Assembly: GCA_046328715.1 (NCBI GenBank)
Contig: JAXLWB010000024.1
Coordinates: forward strand, 81,132-145,131
Reading direction: 5' to 3'
Length of the DNA stretch: 64,000 nt
From: JAXLWB01 sp046328715
GTDB taxonomy: Bacteria; Chloroflexota; Anaerolineae; Caldilineales; Caldilineaceae
The notes beneath the pieces are model-generated. The model was not told the DNA's origin. It worked only from the letters and a program-made list of their open reading frames with translations, and made no database searches. Positions 56,736 to 64,000 of this stretch are shown here, in pieces. Made by a program: the position numbers and the translations under genes. The stretch's first letter is position 1, and every line of letters begins with the position of its first letter.

Positions 56736-58280
56736 TCAAGCTGACGCTTTTGCTGGAAGGGACGGTGAGCGATAGCGCGTCAATGCATTGGCTACCTTCT
56801 CTGGTAAATTGCGGCAGCGACTCGTTAAAAACTCAAGAATCTGTTGGGCAGTTACATTGCTTTCAGTTGCCCTTTTGAGACTCCGTTGGCTAATTTGGAA
56901 CCGATAATCAGGGTAACTCGTCTGCCATTGTGCAAATCGTTCGATGCGAAAGCGATCATCTAGTGGTGAGTTGACGGGCAAAACAATGGTGAAATCATCT
57001 TGTACAGTGATCGTTCTGCGTATGTTTTCACTTGGCTGTGGAACATCATGGCCAAGCCAGCGCGCCCCCCAACTGCTCAGCGATACCAGGTAATTATCGC
57101 CTGCCGAGGCTTCAGCCAAATCGATGGCTCCTAGCCAATGGAGAGGACCGCGAAAGAGAAAGCGCAGCAAGGCTCCTTCGACTGCGTCCCACTGTTCAAA
57201 GCCCTTGAGAAATTCCTGTGTGGTTGTGCTGCGGATATACCAAGTATCGTAGCGACCGGTTGGGCGTTGAAAATCGGCATCCGTCTTCTTGATGGCTTCG
57301 ATGATGTCGTCGAGCGAATACCAGTTGCCAGGTTGTAGGCGGCCAATCATTTTGAGCAGCGTCGTGCGTGTCTGCAAGGGATCATTTTGCCAATTACCCG
57401 TTTCCGCACATTCCAACCCAGGCGTACGACAGAGATCGTTCCATTCTGCCGATTCGCGCCAGGCATCCCAGAGCATCTGACGCTGTTCGCTGCGATTCTT
57501 TTCCAAAAAGGCGCGCACGCGGTTGCCAGTGAGCAGAATCGTCCCTTGTTCACTGCGTCGTAACCAGCCTAGGCGATTGGCAATGTGCAGTAGAAGCGCC
57601 AATCGCACGTTTAAGTCAGTCGCCTTGTCGTCAAAGGGAATCTGAAAGCGCTGCACTAGCCGATCAATATCTTCTGGATGGGGACCAGTCGGGGTCAGGT
57701 GCAATTGTTCCGCCAAGAGAAAGCCGAGAAGTGTACCAGTATCTTCTAGAAAGCTGTCATCTGTCAGGATCGTGCGTGAGGCCGAAGGCGCGGGCACGAT
57801 CGTTACAGGTAGCCCATTGTTCAGCGCACTGTTCTGCGGGTGGGGCAACCAGGGCGTAATATCGCTCGGCAGATAGATGACCAAGCGTGCATTCTGGCCA
57901 ACTCCTTTAAAGCCACGACCGATCAGGCCGTTGTAATAGAGCAATTCCGCAACGCTTTCAGGATAGAGCCAAGGAGTCTCGCGTTCAAGCTTCGCCGGAC
58001 CCATCTGTCGAATTCCGCCGAACTCGCGGCTAAATTGGGCTTCGGCAACTTCACCCTGTTCTTTTAGCAGCATTTCAATGGCCTGTTGCGTGTTCGGGGC
58101 CATATCTACCGCTTCCTGATAGGCCGATTGCACAGAGGCTGGATCCGTAATCTGCGCCGCCAATAGTTGAACTGCCTGTTGCCGATTGTCGGCAGCATCC
58201 AAAAATGCACCCCGCATTTCGGCTAGCACTTGCAGCAAGATATCGGGGTAATCCGTAAGCATCTGAGAGGTCGTTGGCAT
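56736..58280 (-). CDS. Protein with XPB/Ssl2 N-terminal-like (Helicase_C_3) domain
   Basis: About 514 residues, with no helicase motor. The C-terminal third contains TVQDDFTIVLPVNSPLDDRF, FRIERFAQWQTSYPDYRFQI and SQRSLKRATESNVTAQQILE, a pattern I associate with the XPB/Ssl2 N-terminal (Helicase_C_3) domain found next to DNA helicases. The preceding part has winged-helix-like stretches (LLLHIANRLGWLRRSEQGTI; MIGRLQPGNWYSLDDIIEAI). No Walker motifs are present. A role in DNA repair or transcription is plausible but unsupported by neighbours. The frame is open to 58400; ATG 58280 (MPTTSQMLTDYPDILLQVLA) is chosen as a conserved-looking start. Confidence 0.6.
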   Translation of the reverse strand: MPTTSQMLTDYPDILLQVLAEMRGAFLDAADNRQQAVQLLAAQITDPASVQSAYQEAVDMAPNTQQAIEMLLKEQGEVAEAQFSREFGGIRQMGPAKLERETPWLYPESVAELLYYNGLIGRGFKGVGQNARLVIYLPSDITPWLPHPQNSALNNGLPVTIVPAPSASRTILTDDSFLEDTGTLLGFLLAEQLHLTPTGPHPEDIDRLVQRFQIPFDDKATDLNVRLALLLHIANRLGWLRRSEQGTILLTGNRVRAFLEKNRSEQRQMLWDAWRESAEWNDLCRTPGLECAETGNWQNDPLQTRTTLLKMIGRLQPGNWYSLDDIIEAIKKTDADFQRPTGRYDTWYIRSTTTQEFLKGFEQWDAVEGALLRFLFRGPLHWLGAIDLAEASAGDNYLVSLSSWGARWLGHDVPQPSENIRRTITVQDDFTIVLPVNSPLDDRFRIERFAQWQTSYPDYRFQISQRSLKRATESNVTAQQILEFLTSRCRNLPEKVANALTRYRSPSLPAKASA

Positions 58281-58505
58281 AGAGTTCAGGATTCTGGTGC
58301 AACGATACAAACAAAGTTCTAATAATGGCTGTGAAACTGTTTGCTCAAATAAACGTACTTTATGATAGTGATGATGCAATTGTTGAAACTCGACCGGCAC
58401 ATCAGAGAGTGCCGATCAGGTTGTTACGATTATAGTAACCTATATATTACCATAATCGAATACCCATAACTACACCGCTTAGGTTATTGTCATCACTGTA
58501 AAACG

Positions 58506-58892
58506 ATGATAGGATACGCTAGAAAGAGTTGCACATCAAGATTGGTGTGTGTTGTAGGAGACAATGTACCAGTGAACGATTCAACATATCGTAATGAATC
58601 CGGCAGTTGGAATCCGCTTGCCATTTTTCGCGATGTTATTACAGCATGGCGCTTGCTGTGGGATCGGCGCGTGCCTTTCACATTAAAGATGCTTTTGCCG
58701 ATCGCTGCGGCGATCTACTGGGTTTGGCCACTTGACCTGTTGCCCGGCTTACTCTTTGATGATATTGCCATTCTGCTTTTGGCCCTGCGTGCCTTTGTGC
58801 AATTGGCACCCCAAGAGGCTGTCAGAAGTGCTAGAAATCCATCCGCCAGCAATGAGCCAGTAATAGATACGACCTGGCGAAGAGTTGACTAA
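58506..58892 (+). CDS. DUF1232/YkvA-type small membrane protein
   Basis: A small protein of up to 128 residues. The core, VPFTLKMLLPIAAAIYWVWP followed by LDLLPGLLFDDIAILLLALR, fits DUF1232 (YkvA): a hydrophobic helix, the PxDLLP-type turn, then a second helix. The function of the family is unknown. The start is uncertain: ATG 58506, or GTG 58572 (NDSTYRNESG onward) with GGAG eleven bases before it. The C-terminal tail is polar. It is followed by the MerR-like gene after 90 bases, in the same direction. Confidence 0.65.
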   Translation: MIGYARKSCTSRLVCVVGDNVPVNDSTYRNESGSWNPLAIFRDVITAWRLLWDRRVPFTLKMLLPIAAAIYWVWPLDLLPGLLFDDIAILLLALRAFVQLAPQEAVRSARNPSASNEPVIDTTWRRVD

Positions 58893-58982
58893 CCTGCGGT
58901 TCGCATTGCCACTGCAGTTCTTTAATGCTTTTTTGATCCGCAAAACTCTGGTTCGCATTCAGAGCTTACTATGAAGTGATTC

Positions 58983-59627
58983 ATGAGTACCCCTATTCAA
59001 TCTGATTTTTCGATTCTCGAAGTCGCAAGCCATTTGCAGGCACCACCCGATTTGCTGCGGCAGTGGAGCAAGCGCTTTGCTGCCTTACTGAGCAGTGGCG
59101 CTATGAGTGACGCGCCGCGTTTTACGATGGCGGACGTAACAACCTTGCTTTCGATTCAAAAGTGGATTGAAGAAGGCTTGACCGACGAACAGATTATGCA
59201 ACGGATGACGCCGAAGCGGATTCAGATTGTCAACGAAGAGAGTTTTGCCCTGTCGCCTCAGCAAGGGCGGCAGTTGGCAGAAGATGGTACAAATCTTACC
59301 AATGCAGTCGGTGACCTGCTCAGTACGATTGCTAGCAGCCAACAGACGGTACTCAACAGCCAAAACACCGTGCGTGAGATGGTCAACGTCGTCGTGCAGG
59401 ATAATTTTAACCTCAAAGAGGAAAATCGCAAGCTACGGGAACGCATTCTCGAGATTGAACGAGATTTGACTGAATATCAGCGCAAAGAAGAGACACGTCG
59501 TGAACGCAGTGAAAGCCGGATGCGTGCCCTTGAAGGAACAGTTTCCGCCCTCCAACAGCAGGTTGCTCAGCTTGTACAAATGCAGCGCCAAAGTCAAATG
59601 GTCCCGCGCCGTCGGGGATGGTGGTAA
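58983..59627 (+). CDS. MerR-like HTH protein with long coiled coil
   Basis: A 214-residue protein. Residues 9-75 resemble a MerR-type winged helix (FSILEVASHLQAPPDLLRQW, then RFTMADVTTLLSIQKWIEEG with LTDEQIMQRM). From about 115 to 195 the sequence is a continuous coiled coil (DNFNLKEENRKLRERILEIE and later RMRALEGTVSALQQQVAQLV), ending in the basic tail RRRGWW. No effector domain or cysteine cluster is present, so it is probably a DNA-binding structural or regulatory protein. No ribosome site is seen; TACTAT at 58967-58972 lies ten bases before the ATG. A GACAGT hairpin follows the stop. Confidence 0.65.
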   Translation: MSTPIQSDFSILEVASHLQAPPDLLRQWSKRFAALLSSGAMSDAPRFTMADVTTLLSIQKWIEEGLTDEQIMQRMTPKRIQIVNEESFALSPQQGRQLAEDGTNLTNAVGDLLSTIASSQQTVLNSQNTVREMVNVVVQDNFNLKEENRKLRERILEIERDLTEYQRKEETRRERSESRMRALEGTVSALQQQVAQLVQMQRQSQMVPRRRGWW

Positions 59628-59630
59628 GTT

Positions 59631-59685
59631 AAAGTGAGACAGTAAGACAGTGAATCAGTTTCGTACTGTCCTACTGTCTCACTTT
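59631..59685. repeat. GACAGT-family octamer hairpin between convergent genes
   Basis: A 21-bp stem with one mismatch: AAAGTGAGACAGTAAGACAG (59631-59650, plus T) pairs with 59665-59685. It begins three bases after the MerR-like stop and ends one base before the ABC ATPase stop, filling the gap. CTTTTT on the right edge makes it a credible terminator. Confidence 0.75.
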
Positions 59686-59686
59686 T

Positions 59687-60409
59687 TCACGCTGTCACTG
59701 CCTCTTGTTGGCGCACATCCACATCGCTGACCTGTCCATCCTGTAGATGATAGACAATATCTACATATTCTTCGGCTAATCCGTCATGGGTTGCCATCAG
59801 CATGGTGATGTTGCGCTCGCGAACGAGGCGGCGGAAAAGTCCCAAAACCTCACGTCCGGTCTTGCTATCGAGGTCGCCGGTGGGTTCGTCCGCAATGATG
59901 ATCTGCGGATGATTGGCTAAGGCACGCGCAATCGCTACACGTTGCTGTTGACCACCGGAGAGTTCATAGGGCCGATGATCGCTCCATTTGCTCAGACCAA
60001 CTAGTTCTAATACCTCGTCGGTGCGTTTGTTGCGTTCCTTGGTCCCCACGCCATTGAGGCGTAACATCAATTCGACATTCTCAAAGGCTGAAAGTACAGG
60101 TAGCAATCCAAGCGACTGAAAGATAAATCCCACATTTTTGCGTCGCCAGGTGGTTAGTTTGCCCTCATTCCAACCTGCAATCTCCTCGCCGAGGATGCGC
60201 ACCGAGCCCAAGCTTGGCTGGTCTAAACCGCCAATACAGTTGAGCAAGGTTGTTTTGCCACTACCGGAACGTCCCTTTAAAGCGACAAATTGTCCAACGG
60301 GAATCTTTAGGTTAATGCCACGCAGCGCATGAACTTCCTGGCTGCCAAGCCGATAGATACGTTTCAGTTCAACAGTTTCGATTGCGTAAGTTGTCTGCGT
60401 CACGGTCAA
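59687..60409 (-). CDS. ABC transporter ATP-binding protein, LolD/MacB type
   Basis: A 240-residue ATPase of the lipoprotein-export/MacB class. Walker A is GRSGSGKTTLLNCIGG, the signature LSGGQQQRVAIARALA, Walker B IIIADEPTGDLDSKTG, and the H loop TMLMATHDGLAEEY. The extra YRLGSQEVHALRGINLKIPV start is typical of FtsE/LolD/MacB proteins. Its gene overlaps the upstream ATPase gene by four bases. No permease gene lies in the window on either side, so the membrane partner must be elsewhere. Two ATPases may form a heterodimer. Confidence 0.92.
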   Translation of the reverse strand: MTVTQTTYAIETVELKRIYRLGSQEVHALRGINLKIPVGQFVALKGRSGSGKTTLLNCIGGLDQPSLGSVRILGEEIAGWNEGKLTTWRRKNVGFIFQSLGLLPVLSAFENVELMLRLNGVGTKERNKRTDEVLELVGLSKWSDHRPYELSGGQQQRVAIARALANHPQIIIADEPTGDLDSKTGREVLGLFRRLVRERNITMLMATHDGLAEEYVDIVYHLQDGQVSDVDVRQQEAVTA

Positions 60410-61449
60410 TTCTTCTTTCGTAGGCCCAGCTTATTCAAAAGGCCGCCTGTTGGGGCGTTTGTCTCTTCCACTTGCGAGGGTGTTGGTTTGGTGGGAATGG
60501 TCTTCTCGTTACCCTGGCGTGTGCTAGGACGGATTAAGATTCCCTCTTCGGTGACCTCCAAGCGCGCACGGCCACGAATGTTGAGTTGTTCCAAATACTC
60601 TTGCGGCACATGGAGACGACCTGCACGATCTACGACCACCAACTCCTCAAGTGCAACTGGTTGGTCGGCATGTGCTGTCCCATTTTCAGATTGATCAGCG
60701 TTTTCGCCAGTAGTTCCGTCGCCATTGAGATCGTCGTTGCTTCGGGCTGGCACAAATTGGCGCATGGTCTCGCTGGCGAGCATGCCATCACGGATGGCTA
60801 CGACCCGTTCTACTTGGCGCGCGACACCAGGATCATGGCTGACAATGACCGTGGTAACACCAAGCTCTTTGCTCAAATAGCGGAACGTATCATAAATCGC
60901 CGCTGCTGTAGTTGAGTCTACTTCGCCTGTCGGTTCATCGGCCAGCAACAAGGGCGGATTGTTGGACAATGCAACTGCAATCGCCACGCGCTGCTGTTCA
61001 CCGCCAGAAAGTTCGGATAGATAGTGCCGCTTACGCTGCCCCAAACCGACTAGTTCCAGCAATTCATCTGCCCGTTTTTTGCGATTGCCGGCGATCCCAG
61101 CCAGGGTCATCGGTAACATCACATTGTCAATGGCATTGAGATAGGGAACAAGGTTGCGTGCGCTCTGTTGCCAGACAAAGCCCACTTTCTCGCGGCGATA
61201 TTTGTTGAGCTGGCTGTCGGATAAGCGAAGCAGATCGATACTGTCCACCCGAAGTCGCCCTGCGGAGGGACGATCTAGCCCACCCAAGATATTCATGAGC
61301 GTGGTTTTACCGCTACCGCTTGAACCTACAATTGCAATCAGTTCGCCCTTTTCAACGGAAAGATTTAGCTCACGCAACGCTACTTGTTCAAGACCCGCAA
61401 CTTTGAAGATCTTGACAATGCCATCACAAAGGATAAAAGGTTCGCTCAT
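60406..61449 (-). CDS. ABC ATPase with C-terminal AbrB/SpoVT-like domain
   Basis: A 347-residue protein. Residues 1 to about 225 are a LolD/MacB-type ATPase (Walker A GSSGSGKTTLMNILGG; signature LSGGEQQRVAIAVALS; Walker B LLLADEPTGEVDST; switch VIVSHDPGVARQ). A polar linker (NDDLNGDGTTGENADQSENG) follows. About residues 262-308 (ELVVVDRAGRLHVPQEYLEQ, RGRARLEVTEEGILIRPS) look like an AbrB/SpoVT-type swapped-hairpin DNA-binding or dimerisation domain. The end is basic. It lies five bases downstream of the sugar transferase gene and overlaps the next ATPase, so it is probably part of the exopolysaccharide operon. Confidence 0.85.
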   Translation of the reverse strand: MSEPFILCDGIVKIFKVAGLEQVALRELNLSVEKGELIAIVGSSGSGKTTLMNILGGLDRPSAGRLRVDSIDLLRLSDSQLNKYRREKVGFVWQQSARNLVPYLNAIDNVMLPMTLAGIAGNRKKRADELLELVGLGQRKRHYLSELSGGEQQRVAIAVALSNNPPLLLADEPTGEVDSTTAAAIYDTFRYLSKELGVTTVIVSHDPGVARQVERVVAIRDGMLASETMRQFVPARSNDDLNGDGTTGENADQSENGTAHADQPVALEELVVVDRAGRLHVPQEYLEQLNIRGRARLEVTEEGILIRPSTRQGNEKTIPTKPTPSQVEETNAPTGGLLNKLGLRKKN

Positions 61450-61454
61450 ACCTA

Positions 61455-62885
61455 TTAATATGCACCCTTACTACGCAAAACAGCAAAAACTGTCTTAAAC
61501 AAGATTTGCAGATCGAGCCAGAGCGAATAGTTCTGGATATAGTAGATGTCCTGTTCCGTGTGCAGGTGCATCAAATTATCACCCCGCCCGTTGACTTGCC
61601 ACCAGCCGGTCATGCCTTGTGGCACTGCCAGACGCTTGCGCTGCCACGGCTCATATTGCGCCACGACCCACGGTAATTCAGGGCGTGGCCCAACCAGACT
61701 CATCTCGCCGCGGAAGACATTAATCAACTGTGGCAACTCATCAATACTCGTGCGCCGCAGAAAGCGTCCAGTTCGAGTGATTCGAGGATCGTCTGCTCGC
61801 TTATGAATGAGGTTGCCGTTTTCATCCACTTGATTGATCTGCTCTTGAATCTTATCTGCATTGACCACCATCGAGCGAAACTTGACCATGCGGAAGAGTT
61901 TGCCGTTTTCACCAACACGTTCTGCATTGTAGAAGATCGGTCCGCCATCTTCCAGTTTGATCGCAATTGCAGCTCCAATCGTAAGTGGCAAGGTCAAAAT
62001 CAAGCCAAGGCTCGAAGCGACGACATCAAACAGGCGTTTCATCAAACGCTGGAATTCATCAATGGCTGGGTCACGCAATCCGATCAGCGGAATGCCACCG
62101 AGTGTCTCCACCGTTGCTCCGAAATAAGAGAGCCCAAAGTAATCGGGAATCACGCGAATATGGACAGGTAATGTGTGCATATGCGTTACCAGATTCACCA
62201 GCGAGCTATGTTCACTGGCCGGAAGTGCAATCAATACTTCGTCAATCTTCTTTTCGCGCACAACTCGGTTGATCTGTTCCAAACCACCTAACACGGGTAA
62301 TGATAGAACTGTTTGTCCATGCAGCTCTTTGTTACAATCCAAAAAGCCCATGAAAGTGACTCCTGGCCACTGCTGGCGCTGAAATTCACCCACGATACTT
62401 TGTCCGATTTCACCTGCTCCCACCACCAGAATCTTGGCAACTCGATTTGGATCATCACGGTGGAGGCGGTGCCAAATACGAAGCAAGCTGCGATAACCAA
62501 GCAAGCCAACCAAGGCAGTTGCACAAAAATAGACATAGGTTAGACGAGCGAGGTCTAGGTTGGCAAAGTACAGTACACCTGCCAACGAGAGAGCCGCCAA
62601 AATGTGGGCAATAACGACATGCTGAAATTCGTCTATCCAACGCACTACCTGCCGGGGCGAATAGACTGATTGTACAATAAAACTCATCAGCCAAATCACA
62701 CCGATTGTTACATACAGATGCCAAGAAGGAATATAGCCCCAAATTGCCATCAGTTTTACGTCAAGCGTCTGACCCAACGGCAGCCTCATGCGCGCATAAG
62801 TGGCCAGCGCAAACGAGAGCTGGATCACGATGATGTCGGCAAACAGCAGAATTGCCATGTAGTTTGTGCTAAAACGTTTGAACAT
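61455..62885 (-). CDS. Polyprenyl-phosphate sugar-1-phosphate transferase starting exopolysaccharide synthesis
   Basis: About 476 residues of the WcaJ/WbaP-like class. Four or five N-terminal transmembrane helices, then a nucleotide-binding-like domain (VAKILVVGAGEIGQSIVGEF), then the catalytic part after a further helix (KRLFDVVASSLGLILTLPLT). Catalytic motifs are KFRSMVVNADK, TRTGRFLRRTSIDELPQLIN, VFRGEMSLVGPRPELPWVV and GMTGWWQVNGRGD. It links the first sugar phosphate to undecaprenyl phosphate, the starting step for capsule or exopolysaccharide repeat units. ATG 62885 is chosen; the longer frame adds only 14 codons. It follows the polymerase/ligase gene and precedes two ABC ATPases. Confidence 0.92.
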   Translation of the reverse strand: MFKRFSTNYMAILLFADIIVIQLSFALATYARMRLPLGQTLDVKLMAIWGYIPSWHLYVTIGVIWLMSFIVQSVYSPRQVVRWIDEFQHVVIAHILAALSLAGVLYFANLDLARLTYVYFCATALVGLLGYRSLLRIWHRLHRDDPNRVAKILVVGAGEIGQSIVGEFQRQQWPGVTFMGFLDCNKELHGQTVLSLPVLGGLEQINRVVREKKIDEVLIALPASEHSSLVNLVTHMHTLPVHIRVIPDYFGLSYFGATVETLGGIPLIGLRDPAIDEFQRLMKRLFDVVASSLGLILTLPLTIGAAIAIKLEDGGPIFYNAERVGENGKLFRMVKFRSMVVNADKIQEQINQVDENGNLIHKRADDPRITRTGRFLRRTSIDELPQLINVFRGEMSLVGPRPELPWVVAQYEPWQRKRLAVPQGMTGWWQVNGRGDNLMHLHTEQDIYYIQNYSLWLDLQILFKTVFAVLRSKGAY

Positions 62886-63009
62886 AGCTGCACCTGAATT
62901 GAGACAATGATAGGACGACAAGAGCACAGCGCGGCTCGAAGCTATCTTTATGTTAATAAATAATACGGTGTTTTCTGTAAATCTAAAAGTTTTAAGGTCA
63001 AGCGCAGGC

Positions 63010-64000
63010 TTACTGATCGGAATTGTTTGTTACTGCACGCTTGTTTTCCTCTGCCTTGAGGAATAGTAATGTGATAAGAGCGAACAGAACCCACGGGAAA
63101 AATGCAATCTTCGAGATCCAAGTGGCTGCATCGAGTAACCCATGCACCAGCATGGCAACCAAACTCCCAAGCGTACCCGCAGCCAGCATCCACTCGTAGG
63201 ATTGTCTGGGAAAGGTACGTAAGGTGCGCCATAACATCGCAAAGAGCGTGAATAGAATTGCACAATATGCCACCAATCCCCCTACACCTAGATCGACGCC
63301 GATCTGTAGGAAAAGGTTATGGGCATGTGGATAGCCTTCGATAGAAACTTGTAGCGGATAAAGTAGAGGGATCACCGTTGTAAAAGTGCCAAAGCCAATG
63401 CCAGTAAAAGGAAAATCGTAAATTGCATTGACAGATTGGGTCCAGATGTCAATTCTGCCTGCCCAACCACTGAGCGAACCATCAGAACTGAGTAGATCTA
63501 GCACATTGGCCACACCTAGTTGTACGACTACTCCAGCAGCGATCACCAACAAGATCGGCGTCGCATAAAGCAAGCGAGGCCAGCGTAAAATCATGACCAA
63601 TGGTAGGGCAACTACCATAGCTAAATAGGCTCCACGGCTTTGTGTTAAGACCAGAATCGCCAACAGGATGAAGAACAAGAGTGTAGCTGTAATCCGTTGA
63701 TATCGTTTTATCTGGTATTGAAGAAGTAGCGCAAAGAGTATTGGCAACAAAAGCGCAAGGATGCTGGCCAGTATGTTGGCATGAATCGTTTCGCCAATAT
63801 TCAAATGAAGTGCACGAAATTGATCGTAGAGTGGTAAATAAAAGAGACGAAATTCAACTTTCCAGTAGACGATGGGCAATGCTGCTATGCATAGCAAACT
63901 TCCGCCTAGAAGGAATATCCAGGTGAGCAAGTCTGGCTTGGAATGAGCGAAGGGCCAACGTAATAATGCATGGTAGAAGGCAATCCCCCAAAGCACATAA
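63010..64000 (-). CDS. O-antigen polymerase/ligase-like membrane protein, 5' end outside the window
   Basis: At least 328 residues with many transmembrane helices; the reading frame stays open to the window edge, so the N-terminal part is missing. The segment LVLTQSRGAYLAMVVALPLV and the following SGWAGRIDIWTQSVNAIYDF, then FTGIGFGTFTTVIPL and GYPHAHNLFLQIGVDLGVGG, are the usual Wzy_C/O-antigen ligase motifs, with the conserved Arg, His and Asn. It should join or ligate polysaccharide repeat units at the outer face of the membrane, in one pathway with the sugar transferase encoded 124 bases downstream. Which of polymerase or ligase it is cannot be told. Confidence 0.85.
   Translation of the reverse strand, partial: YVLWGIAFYHALLRWPFAHSKPDLLTWIFLLGGSLLCIAALPIVYWKVEFRLFYLPLYDQFRALHLNIGETIHANILASILALLLPILFALLLQYQIKRYQRITATLLFFILLAILVLTQSRGAYLAMVVALPLVMILRWPRLLYATPILLVIAAGVVVQLGVANVLDLLSSDGSLSGWAGRIDIWTQSVNAIYDFPFTGIGFGTFTTVIPLLYPLQVSIEGYPHAHNLFLQIGVDLGVGGLVAYCAILFTLFAMLWRTLRTFPRQSYEWMLAAGTLGSLVAMLVHGLLDAATWISKIAFFPWVLFALITLLFLKAEENKRAVTNNSDQ

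Overview
The window looks like a chromosomal segment of a Chloroflexota bacterium, probably of the Anaerolineae/Caldilineae kind. That placement is inferred from protein style and not computed. It rests on Pro/Thr-linked LysM and SH3 surface proteins, paired Yip1-type membrane proteins, a Uma2 remnant, a RodZ-like protein with an extracellular SH3 domain, and a very long RpoC. Gene density is high and the genes are ordinary housekeeping and transport functions. No prophage, CRISPR array, rRNA or tRNA was seen.

Layout. 1-791: AT-rich noncoding leader with several palindromes. 792-9444: rpoB and rpoC, with a hairpin between them and a good terminator after. 9.6-19.8 kb: cell-envelope and housekeeping genes (GNAT, amidase, RodZ-like protein, peptide deformylase, LysM/propeller protein, HD hydrolase, subtilase, MoaB, Nudix). 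19.9-21.9 kb: an enolase-superfamily racemase/OSBS with a GNAT partner. 22.1-27.8 kb: a DUF488-RecQ fusion helicase, a HypE-like AIR synthase and a six-LysM L,D-transpeptidase. 28.0-29.5 kb: two overlapping Yip1-type genes. 29.6-34.2 kb: hutU-hutH-hutI for histidine breakdown. 34.5-36.9 kb: an HsmA-type membrane protein and a two-component system. 37.0-42.2 kb: a sugar ABC importer without ATPase, with a DegT-type aminotransferase and a GNAT. 42.4-48.3 kb: recF, holA, a DUF6391-like gene, a decayed Uma2 gene and transketolase. 48.8-52.0 kb: phosphoesterase, superoxide dismutase and an unrecognised protein. 52.0-55.9 kb: a peptide-type ABC importer without ATPases. 56.7-64.0 kb: an XPB-N-like protein, DUF1232 and MerR-like proteins, two ABC ATPases (one with an AbrB-like tail), an exopolysaccharide initiating sugar transferase and a truncated polymerase/ligase at the window edge.

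The most striking feature is the intergenic DNA. Many gaps are filled by hairpins whose arms are made of degenerate 7- or 8-base tandem units. Several unrelated unit families recur (GACAGTGA, GACAAGGA, GCAGGTT, GTGATGC, ACACAGAG, GCAATT-type, and a G-rich AGGGTTAGGG type). They often begin 0-6 bases after a stop codon and end 4-13 bases before a start codon. Similar arrays are embedded in frame inside a GNAT gene and recF. Separately, two 89-bp elements share terminal sequences and have near-matching 8-bp flanks, as expected of a small non-autonomous transposon. Several genes have a -10 hexamer only 3-10 bases before the ATG and no Shine-Dalgarno sequence, suggesting leaderless mRNAs.

Starts were moved inward from the longest open frame wherever the upstream part was read through a repeat or a neighbouring gene. 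These choices are explained per entry. All family calls come from reading motifs by eye; no database was searched.
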